A DNA stretch of 18,614 nt from JADJQU01 sp035490315 (lineage in GTDB: Bacteria > Planctomycetota > UBA1135 > GCA-002686595): contig DATHET010000209.1 in assembly GCA_035490315.1 (NCBI GenBank), positions 1 through 18,614 on the forward strand, given 5' to 3'. A program made the position numbers and the translations under genes. This document shows, piece by piece, positions 1 through 6,248 of the stretch (positions within the stretch are counted from its first letter, which is position 1; each line of letters opens with the position of its first letter). The notes under the pieces were generated by a model. That model was not told the origin of the DNA and did no database searches. It worked only from the letters and a program-made list of their open reading frames with translations.

Positions 1-1
1 G

Positions 2-1492
2 CCGCCGCTCGATCTGCTCGAGGCGCCCGATCACTCGAGCGGTCTCGACGAAGCCTCGCTGGACAAGCAGGCGCGCATGCTCGAGGCGGCGCTGCTCTCC
101 TTCCGCGTCGAAGCCCAGGTGATCGGCGCCCAGGTCGGCCCGACCGTGATCCTGTTCGAGCTCGAGGTCTCGCAGGGCACGCGCATGAACAAGGTCACGC
201 AGCTCAGCCAGGAGATCGCGGCTGCCCTGCGCGCCCAGTCGGTGCGGATCATCGCGCCGATCCCCGGCAAGGCAACGATTGGCATCGAAGTGCCCAACGG
301 CACGCGGCGCAAGGTGCGCATCTCCGAGCTCGTCAGCCAGAGCGCCTACGACAAGAAGTTCGCCGCGCTGCCCTTGTTCCTCGGCATCGACGCCGAGGGC
401 AATCCGATCGTCGAGGACCTGGCGCGCATGCCGCACCTCCTGATCGCGGGCACCACAGGATCGGGCAAGTCGGTGTGCATCAACACGATCCTCGCCAGCT
501 TCCTTCTGACGCGCTCGCCGCACGACGTGCAGATGATCCTGATCGACCCGAAAATGGTCGAGCTGCAGATGTTCGAGAAGATCCCGCACCTGATGCTGCC
601 GGTGGTCACCGACATGCGCCAGGCGACGAAGGTCCTCGAATGGGCCGTCGAAAAAATGGAAGGCCGCTACGAGCTGTTCCGCTCGGCCGGCGTCAAGAAC
701 GTCAAGGGCTACAACGCGCTCACCGAAGACGAGCTGCGCACGCGCATCGGCGAGGACTTCAGCGAGCGCACGCCGCGCCACGTGCCCTACATCATCGTCG
801 TGGTCGACGAGTTCGCCGACTTGATGATGCAGGCGAAGAAGGAAGCCGAGCAGGCGATCACGCGCCTGGCGCAGAAATCGCGCGCGGTCGGCATCCACGT
901 GATCCTCGCCACGCAGCGGCCGTCGACCGATGTGATCACCGGCGTGATCAAGGGCAACCTGCCGACGCGCATCGCGTTCCAGGTGGCGTCGAAAGTCGAC
1001 AGCCGCGTGATCCTCGATTCGATGGGCGCGGAGAAGCTGCTCGGCGGGGGAGACATGCTCTACAACCCGCCGCAGTCCTCGCGCATCAAGCGCGTGCAGG
1101 GAGCGCTGGTCGAGGACCACGAGATCAAGGGCCTGGTCGACTTCGTCTGCACCCATTCGGCGCAGAGCTTCAACCAGGAGCTCAAGCAGCTGACCACCGG
1201 AACGGCCCAGCCGGGCGCCGGCGAAGCCTTCGAATCCGCGCTCGACGACCCGATGTGGGACGACGCCGTGCGCGTGATCCTGAAATCCAAGCGCGGCAGC
1301 GCGTCGCTCCTGCAGCGCGCCCTCGGCGTCGGCTACACGCGCGCTTCACGCCTGCTCGACATGATGGGCGAGGCCGGCATCGTCTCCGACCACAAGGGCA
1401 GCAAGGCCCGCGAGGTCCTGATGACCATCGATCAATGGGAAGAGCAGCACGGCTCGGAATTGCCCGGCGGCTCGAAGGGTTCCGAGGTTTGA
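2..1492 (+). CDS. ftsK: DNA translocase FtsK, C-terminal part (5' end outside window)
   Basis: FtsK is a hexameric, membrane-anchored dsDNA pump that moves chromosome ends through the closing septum and activates dimer resolution at dif. The frame is open from base 2, starting PPLDLLEAP, which is typical of the FtsK linker-to-motor border, so the true start and membrane domain lie upstream. Counting from the internal Met at base 77, the alpha and beta motor domains cover about 1-365. Walker A GTTGSGKS is at 125-132, Walker B VVVDEFADLM at 241-250, and the LATQRPS segment near 278. A winged-helix gamma domain covers about 391-455. Its recognition helix reads YTRASRLLD (420-428), where E. coli has YNRAARIIE; the Arg is kept, Asn is Thr and Glu is Asp. 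The next gene, an FtsK-like protein without a motor, starts 53 bases downstream. Identity is secure; the N-terminal architecture cannot be seen. Confidence 0.96.
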   Translation, partial: PPLDLLEAPDHSSGLDEASLDKQARMLEAALLSFRVEAQVIGAQVGPTVILFELEVSQGTRMNKVTQLSQEIAAALRAQSVRIIAPIPGKATIGIEVPNGTRRKVRISELVSQSAYDKKFAALPLFLGIDAEGNPIVEDLARMPHLLIAGTTGSGKSVCINTILASFLLTRSPHDVQMILIDPKMVELQMFEKIPHLMLPVVTDMRQATKVLEWAVEKMEGRYELFRSAGVKNVKGYNALTEDELRTRIGEDFSERTPRHVPYIIVVVDEFADLMMQAKKEAEQAITRLAQKSRAVGIHVILATQRPSTDVITGVIKGNLPTRIAFQVASKVDSRVILDSMGAEKLLGGGDMLYNPPQSSRIKRVQGALVEDHEIKGLVDFVCTHSAQSFNQELKQLTTGTAQPGAGEAFESALDDPMWDDAVRVILKSKRGSASLLQRALGVGYTRASRLLDMMGEAGIVSDHKGSKAREVLMTIDQWEEQHGSELPGGSKGSEV

Positions 1493-1535
1493 GCGCAAGC
1501 GACTCGGGCGATCACAACACCAGTGCGACACACAT

Positions 1536-1540
1536 GAGGA
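1536..1540 (+). promoter_or_regulatory. Shine-Dalgarno GAGGA favouring the GTG start at 1546
   Basis: GAGGA ends five bases before a GTG at 1546. The only upstream ATG in frame (1534) contains this motif within its first codons and has no purine-rich site of its own. Starting at GTG gives a protein beginning VSESKKTEAK, four residues shorter than the ATG choice. This is why I place the FtsK-like gene's start at 1546; 1534 remains possible. Confidence 0.55.
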
Positions 1541-1545
1541 CGACC

Positions 1546-3648
1546 GTGAGCGAATCGAAAAAGACCGAAGCGAAACACAATCCCCTGCACGACGCCTTCG
1601 GAATCGTCCTGGTGGGGCTCGGCGCACTGCTGGGGATCTCGGCGGTCCTGTTCCTCAATGGGCCCGCACCGACGAACCCGAGCACCTTCACCGTAGTGAT
1701 GAGCGGGCTGATCCGGTGCATCGGTCCGGCGGCGATCCTTTGGATCTGCGCGGGATTCCTGTTCGTCGGCGGCCGGCTGTTCGTGTTCGGCAGCGAGCGC
1801 GGCACGCTGCGCGACCCGATCGGCTTCGTGGCCACCGCGCTCGGCCTGTCGATCCTGATGGGCGCCTTCCGCCCGGATTCGATCGCGCTTGGAGGCTATT
1901 GGGGCCAGTGGATCGGCGGGAGCATGAGCAAGCTCGTCGGCCACCCCGTCGCAGGCGTGATCCTGGGCCTCTGTGCCCTCCTGATCCCGGCCTGGGTGAT
2001 CTGGCTGCGCGTCGCACCCCCGGCCCTGATCGGCAAGGCCAATGCCCTGGTCGGCGAGGATCCCGTCTCCGAGACCGGCAGCGAGGAAGACGCTAGAAGA
2101 TCCGCCCGGGCTGCCACCGCGGCCAGGCAAGCTGCGGAGGATCCCTCCGGAGTCACGACCGCCGAAGCCGACGCCCTGCTGCCGGACGACGCGGAGCGCG
2201 AGGAGATCCTCGCCGCCCTGCGGAGCGTCAACCGCAGCAGCGCCAGCACCGTCAACCACGCCCCCTCGCCCTATCCCGCGGACGTCCGCCGGGACGGGGG
2301 CATCCCCGCCGGGGCACGTCCCATCGAAACCGCGAATGAGCCACGCAGATCCGCACCCATCGCCGAAGCGCCCCGAGGCTCGGCAACCCCTGCCGCCGTC
2401 CAGCCGGTCAGCCCTGCCGGCGGGGGAGGTGAGGGCGGTCCTGGGACCCTGCGCAGCTGGAGCCCATCGAAGCCAGTCTCAGCCCCACTCGGCGCTGACG
2501 CAGATCTGGCTGGAGCCAAGGATGCCCGCGGCGCTGGAGCGGCCGCGCGAGCGGCGAGCGCCCCCGAGCTGAAGTCCGCACCCGCCGCATCTCCGGCCAA
2601 GCCGGTTGCCGAAACTCCCAAGCCCGCCGCGCCGCAGAGTGGCGGAATCCTGCCGCTGGCCCGCGCCCTGCCGATTCCGATTCCGTCGAGCGCCGGACCG
2701 GTGGGCGCGCCGACCTGGGAGAGCGAGGAAGCGGCCGACGAGCTGGACGAGCCGGAGCTGGACGAAGCTCCTGAAGCCCCCGAGGCGAGCGAGCCGCTAG
2801 TCGTCGATGCCTACGGCACGCCGCTGGAGCTGGTCGCGGCCTTGCGCGGCGAGTCGATCGCAGCGGAGAACTCCAAGATGCCGATCGCCGAAGTCGAGGT
2901 CGAGCTGGACGAGGACGAGGACGAGGACAAGCTCGATCAGGATCCGGAGCCCGAAGGCGTCGAGCCCTGGGCCGCGGACGTGCAGATCGATCTCGACGAG
3001 GACGACGACATTCACGTGGACGAGGAAGCAGACCTCGATGCCGCCGTCGAGCTCGACGAAGAGGACGCCGAACTCGATCTCGAGCCCCAGGCGGCCGAGG
3101 AAGACGCCCCGATTTCGGCCCTCGCCGTCGAGCCGAGCCCGCCCGCCGACAACGCCGAGCCCGCCGAGCGGGAGCGTGAAGTCGTGCTCCAACCGGTGCA
3201 GAACGGCCTGTTCGATTCCGTCGCGCCCGCGCCGGCCCCCGTCAACGAAGTCGCGAAACCCGCGGCGAAATCCACGCCGAAGCCCGCCCCGGCGCCTGTC
3301 AGCGAACCCGCCCGGCCCGCGGAGAGATCCGCGCCGAAGCCGGCGGCGAAAGCCGCGCCGCGGCAACGGACCGTGGTCATGGAACCGCAGCCTGCGCCGA
3401 GCGAGAGCTCCGAATCGGCTCCCGTGGGCGACGACCTGGTGTTCCGCTCCGGGCTCCTTTTCCTGGCGCACAAGCGCGTCGCCGTGTCGATGCTGCAGCG
3501 CGAATTCAGCCTGGATTTCAAGCAGGCGACCGCGGTCCTCGACCAGCTCCAGCAACAAGGACTGATCGGTCCGTACTTGGGCGGGCAGCGCAGAGATATA
3601 CTGCTGACCGCGGAGGAATGGCGGGCCAGGGTTGGCGCGGCGTCCTGA
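1546..3648 (+). CDS. Motorless FtsK-like membrane protein: 4-TM domain, acidic/Ala-Pro linker, gamma-like winged helix
   Basis: The 700-residue product looks like FtsK with the ATPase removed. Four hydrophobic segments lie at about 17-37, 49-80, 91-107 and 134-155. Their spacing and the glycine-rich loop before the last helix resemble the FtsK 4-TM domain. Residues about 160-625 form a low-complexity linker rich in Ala, Pro and Glu, with a strongly acidic block at about 445-525. The last 75 residues (626-700) align along their length with the gamma winged helix of the FtsK encoded just upstream: MLQR against LLQR, VLDQLQQQGLIG against LLDMMGEAGIVS, RRDILLT against AREVLMT. No Walker A or B motif occurs. 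The position corresponding to the KOPS-contacting Arg of E. coli FtsK is Ala663. By homology it would sit in the inner membrane with a cytoplasmic winged helix. Function unknown; a partial ftsK duplication or a division-site adaptor are inferences. Confidence 0.82.
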   Translation: MSESKKTEAKHNPLHDAFGIVLVGLGALLGISAVLFLNGPAPTNPSTFTVVMSGLIRCIGPAAILWICAGFLFVGGRLFVFGSERGTLRDPIGFVATALGLSILMGAFRPDSIALGGYWGQWIGGSMSKLVGHPVAGVILGLCALLIPAWVIWLRVAPPALIGKANALVGEDPVSETGSEEDARRSARAATAARQAAEDPSGVTTAEADALLPDDAEREEILAALRSVNRSSASTVNHAPSPYPADVRRDGGIPAGARPIETANEPRRSAPIAEAPRGSATPAAVQPVSPAGGGGEGGPGTLRSWSPSKPVSAPLGADADLAGAKDARGAGAAARAASAPELKSAPAASPAKPVAETPKPAAPQSGGILPLARALPIPIPSSAGPVGAPTWESEEAADELDEPELDEAPEAPEASEPLVVDAYGTPLELVAALRGESIAAENSKMPIAEVEVELDEDEDEDKLDQDPEPEGVEPWAADVQIDLDEDDDIHVDEEADLDAAVELDEEDAELDLEPQAAEEDAPISALAVEPSPPADNAEPAEREREVVLQPVQNGLFDSVAPAPAPVNEVAKPAAKSTPKPAPAPVSEPARPAERSAPKPAAKAAPRQRTVVMEPQPAPSESSESAPVGDDLVFRSGLLFLAHKRVAVSMLQREFSLDFKQATAVLDQLQQQGLIGPYLGGQRRDILLTAEEWRARVGAAS

Positions 3649-3676
3649 GCGCCCCGACGGCGATCCTCCGGGCCCG

Positions 3677-3696
3677 CGGCGCCAGGAATGGCGCCG
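3677..3696 (+). other. Short hairpin with GNRA-type loop upstream of rimO
   Basis: An 8-base perfect stem (CGGCGCCA against TGGCGCCG) closes a GGAA loop in the 70-base gap between the FtsK-like gene and rimO, 22 bases before the rimO start. GGAA fits the GNRA class of stable RNA tetraloops. No T-run follows, so it is not a standard intrinsic terminator. It could pause or attenuate transcription, mark a processing site, or be chance in GC-rich DNA. The rest of the gap shows no clear promoter. Confidence 0.4.
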
Positions 3697-3718
3697 GATG
3701 ACTCGAGATCGCGCCTGA

Positions 3719-5149
3719 ATGGCCAAGAAGGACAGCTCTCTACGCCGCAAGGCGAATCCACCCACCACGCCGCCGGCCTCGGTGGTCAGCCTCGTGCACC
3801 TGGGGTGCGCCCGGAATCTGATCGATTCCGAGCTGATCCTGGGGCGCATGGCGGAGCAGGGGCTCGCCGTGTCGGGCGACGCCAGCGTGGCGGGGACGGT
3901 GGTGCTCAACACCTGCTCGTTCATCGGCGCGGCGCGCGAAGAGTCCTACTCCAACATTCGCAGCCTGCTCGAGCGCAAGCAGCGCGGCGAGATCGAGCGC
4001 GTGGTCGTCGCCGGCTGCCTCGTCCAGCGCTACAAGCGCGACCTCGCGCGAGAATTCCCCGGCGTCGATCTGTTCGCGGAGATCTCCGACGGGCGCGAGC
4101 TGGCGCGGCGCATCAAGCAGATGGCCGAGGGCCGCGTCTTCGAAAGCTACCTGGAGAGCCCCGGCCTGCGCGAGCCCGAGCGCGACGGCGCGCGCCTGCT
4201 CGCCACGCCGGGTTCCTATGCCTACCTCCGCATTTCGCACGGCTGCGACCACACCTGCAGCTTCTGCGCGATCCCTTCGATCCGCGGGCCGCATCGCTCG
4301 AAGCGTCCCTCGGACCTGATCAGCGAGGCCAGCGAGCTGATCGCGGCCGGCGTGCGCGAGCTGGTGCTCGTCGCCGAGGATTCGACGGCCTGGGGACGCG
4401 ACATCGGCCTCGAATTGCCCGCGCTGGTCGAGAGCCTGGCCGAGCTCGAGGGCCTGCACCGCCTGCGCATCATGTACGCCTACCCCAATCGCTTCCCCTG
4501 GGACCTGACGCGGCTCCTGCGCGAGCACCCGCGGGTCCTGAAGTACCTCGACATCCCGGTGCAGCACATCGCGACTCCGATGCTGCGCGCGATGCGGCGA
4601 GCGGGCAGCGGGGATCAGGTCCGGCGGCTCTTCGATCGCCTGCTCGAGGAGGTTCCGGGCATCACGTTGCGCACGACCGTGCTGCTGGGCTTCCCTGGCG
4701 AGAGCGACCAGGACGCGGAAGAGCTGGCTGCTTTCGTTCGCCAGTACCGCCTGGGCCGCCTGGGCGCCTTCACGTACTCGCACGAAGCCGGCACGCCGGG
4801 TTTCGAGCTGGAGAACTCCGTCCCCGAGGCCGTCGCCCTCGCGCGCCGGGACCTAGTCCTCGCCGCGCGCGACGAGGTGCTCGCGGCCTCCCAGCGCGCT
4901 CTGATCGGCTCGGAGCTCGAAGTGCTGGTCGACGAATCGCACCAGGAAGGCCGCACGCCCTACGCGGTCGGCCGGACCGACATGGACGCGCCCGAGGTCG
5001 ACCTGATCGCACGGCTGCGCGGCTTGCGCGCCAATGTTGGAGACCGCGTGCGCGTGCGCGTCGAGGACGTCGACAGCGAGTTCAACCTGCTCTGCGCTCG
5101 GTTGTCCAAGTCCAGGACGGGCACGCAGGCCCCGGAACCTGGCTCATGA
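3719..5149 (+). CDS. rimO: Ribosomal protein uS12 methylthiotransferase RimO
   Basis: RimO is a radical-SAM enzyme with two [4Fe-4S] clusters that adds a methylthio group to a conserved Asp of ribosomal protein uS12. The 476-residue product has all three parts. The N-terminal methylthiotransferase domain carries Cys30, Cys66 and Cys100. The radical-SAM core has the CxxxCxxC motif in HGCDHTCSFC (Cys176, Cys180, Cys183), followed by IPSIRGPHRSK. A TRAM-like RNA/protein-binding domain lies at about 405-465. The pattern VSLVHLGCARNLIDSE near residue 22 and the IRG(P/K)xRS form favour RimO over the tRNA enzyme MiaB. The ATG at 3719 leaves a short polar 20-residue leader before the domain and has only a weak ribosome-binding site. 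The stop overlaps the pgsA start by 4 bases (ATGA), which points to translational coupling. Confidence 0.95.
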   Translation: MAKKDSSLRRKANPPTTPPASVVSLVHLGCARNLIDSELILGRMAEQGLAVSGDASVAGTVVLNTCSFIGAAREESYSNIRSLLERKQRGEIERVVVAGCLVQRYKRDLAREFPGVDLFAEISDGRELARRIKQMAEGRVFESYLESPGLREPERDGARLLATPGSYAYLRISHGCDHTCSFCAIPSIRGPHRSKRPSDLISEASELIAAGVRELVLVAEDSTAWGRDIGLELPALVESLAELEGLHRLRIMYAYPNRFPWDLTRLLREHPRVLKYLDIPVQHIATPMLRAMRRAGSGDQVRRLFDRLLEEVPGITLRTTVLLGFPGESDQDAEELAAFVRQYRLGRLGAFTYSHEAGTPGFELENSVPEAVALARRDLVLAARDEVLAASQRALIGSELEVLVDESHQEGRTPYAVGRTDMDAPEVDLIARLRGLRANVGDRVRVRVEDVDSEFNLLCARLSKSRTGTQAPEPGS

Positions 5150-5766
5150 GGGAGGGCATCTTCGCGCACTGGCCCAACCGCATCACGGCGGCGCGGTTCG
5201 TGGGCGCCTCCGGCCTGTTCGTCGTGTTCGCTCAGTTCGGCAACGTCGGGGTGGAGGCGATCGAGCGCGAGCGCACCAAGCTGCTCTACGCCTTCTGGCT
5301 GTTCATCGTCGTCGCCGTCTCCGACGTGCTCGACGGCTGGCTCGCGCGCCGCGGCAATCACATCACGGCCTTCGGTCGCATCGCGGATCCCTTCGTCGAC
5401 AAGGTGCTGATCCTGGGCGCGATGATCTTCCTCGCGGTGATGCCCTGGTCGCGCGCGTACTTCCCGGCCTGGGTCGTGGTGGTGATCCTCGCCCGCGAGT
5501 TCCTGGTCACCGGGATCCGCGGCTACGTCGAGAGCCTCGGCGCGCAGTTCCCGGCCGACAATTTCGGCAAGGTGAAGATGTTCACCCAGTGCATCGCCGT
5601 CGGCGTGGTGATCGGGATGTTCGCCTTCGAATGGACTCCGGAATTCCAGCGCTCCCTCGAAGCCACGGCCCGCCTCTTCGTCTGGGCGACCCTGGCGACC
5701 TCGGTCGGATCGGGCATCTCGTACATCGTGAAGACGCGCAGGATCCTGGCGGAGCACGCCGCGTGA
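5146..5766 (+). CDS. pgsA: CDP-diacylglycerol--glycerol-3-phosphate 3-phosphatidyltransferase
   Basis: This membrane enzyme condenses CDP-diacylglycerol with glycerol-3-phosphate to give phosphatidylglycerophosphate, the committed step to phosphatidylglycerol and cardiolipin. The 206-residue product carries the complete CDP-alcohol phosphotransferase signature: Asp60, Asp63-Gly64, Ala67-Arg68, Gly77, Asp81 and Asp85 in the D-x2-DG-x2-AR-x8-G-x3-D-x3-D spacing. The N-terminal segment WPNRITAARF is typical of PgsA and separates it from phosphatidylserine or cardiolipin synthases. Several hydrophobic helices follow, for example about 47-60, 86-98 and 107-122. Two features fix the ATG at 5146: it overlaps the rimO stop by 4 bases, and the PgsA N-terminus begins right after it. 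The next gene encodes the phosphatase that uses its product. Confidence 0.93.
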   Translation: MREGIFAHWPNRITAARFVGASGLFVVFAQFGNVGVEAIERERTKLLYAFWLFIVVAVSDVLDGWLARRGNHITAFGRIADPFVDKVLILGAMIFLAVMPWSRAYFPAWVVVVILAREFLVTGIRGYVESLGAQFPADNFGKVKMFTQCIAVGVVIGMFAFEWTPEFQRSLEATARLFVWATLATSVGSGISYIVKTRRILAEHAA

Positions 5767-6245
5767 ACGCGATCAAGCTCGGTATCGTCTCCTGTCTGTA
5801 CCTCGGCTGCTCGCCCTTCGCGCCGGGAACCGTCGGAACCCTCGGCGGCGTGGCGATCGCCTGGCTCCTGCGCGACGACCCGCGCTACCTGTGGCTGTCC
5901 CTGGCCGCCGCCGCCGTGCTCTACGCGATTGGCCGCTCGCTGGGACCCTGGTCGGAAGCTTACGCGAAGAAGAAGGACCCGGGTTTCTTCGTGCTCGACG
6001 AGGTGATCGGCTACCTGATCACCGTCGCCTGGATGCGCGGCCCCTCGCCGATCGCCCTGGTGACGGCCTTTTTCGTTTTCCGCTTCTTCGACGTGTTCAA
6101 GCCGAAGCTCGCGCGCAAGATGGAAGCCCTCGGCGGCGGTGACGGCATCCTTTTGGACGACGTCGTCGCGGGAGTCTACGGGCTGGTGCTCGTGATGCTG
6201 CCTGCACGGTTGTTGATCGACGTCGCCTGGACCACGGGAGGCTAA
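5763..6245 (+). CDS. pgpA: Phosphatidylglycerophosphatase A
   Basis: PgpA removes the terminal phosphate from phosphatidylglycerophosphate to yield phosphatidylglycerol, so it acts directly after PgsA in the inner membrane. The 160-residue product shows the family's conserved blocks: SPFAPGTVGTL at 17-27, the acidic DEVIGY motif (Asp79, Glu80) at 79-84, FRFFDVFKP at 106-114, and GGGDGILLDDVVAGVYG at 124-140. Length matches the family. Hydrophobic helices lie around 42-57, 80-105 and 137-155. The start is a GTG whose codon overlaps the pgsA stop (GTGA), the third coupled step in the rimO-pgsA-pgpA block. No ATG lies near the expected N-terminus. I know of no other family with this set of motifs. 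Confidence 0.93.
   Translation: MNAIKLGIVSCLYLGCSPFAPGTVGTLGGVAIAWLLRDDPRYLWLSLAAAAVLYAIGRSLGPWSEAYAKKKDPGFFVLDEVIGYLITVAWMRGPSPIALVTAFFVFRFFDVFKPKLARKMEALGGGDGILLDDVVAGVYGLVLVMLPARLLIDVAWTTGG
6236..6241 (+). promoter_or_regulatory. Strong Shine-Dalgarno GGGAGG for the SpoIIE-type phosphatase
   Basis: GGGAGG lies inside the last codons of pgpA, seven bases before the ATG at 6249. It is one of the best ribosome-binding sites in the plus-strand run and fixes the phosphatase start. The arrangement suggests co-transcription with pgpA and efficient, possibly separately tuned translation. Confidence 0.65.
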
Positions 6246-6248
6246 CGC

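Noticed and set aside
475..1545. Upstream extension of the FtsK-like frame through ftsK
   Set aside because: This part is Arg/Ala/Gly-rich shadow of the real FtsK motor reading. Recognisable sequence begins only after 1534-1546.
3688..5145. Upstream extension of the pgsA frame through rimO
   Set aside because: The extension is shadow sequence; the PgsA N-terminus starts at 5146 and overlaps the rimO stop.
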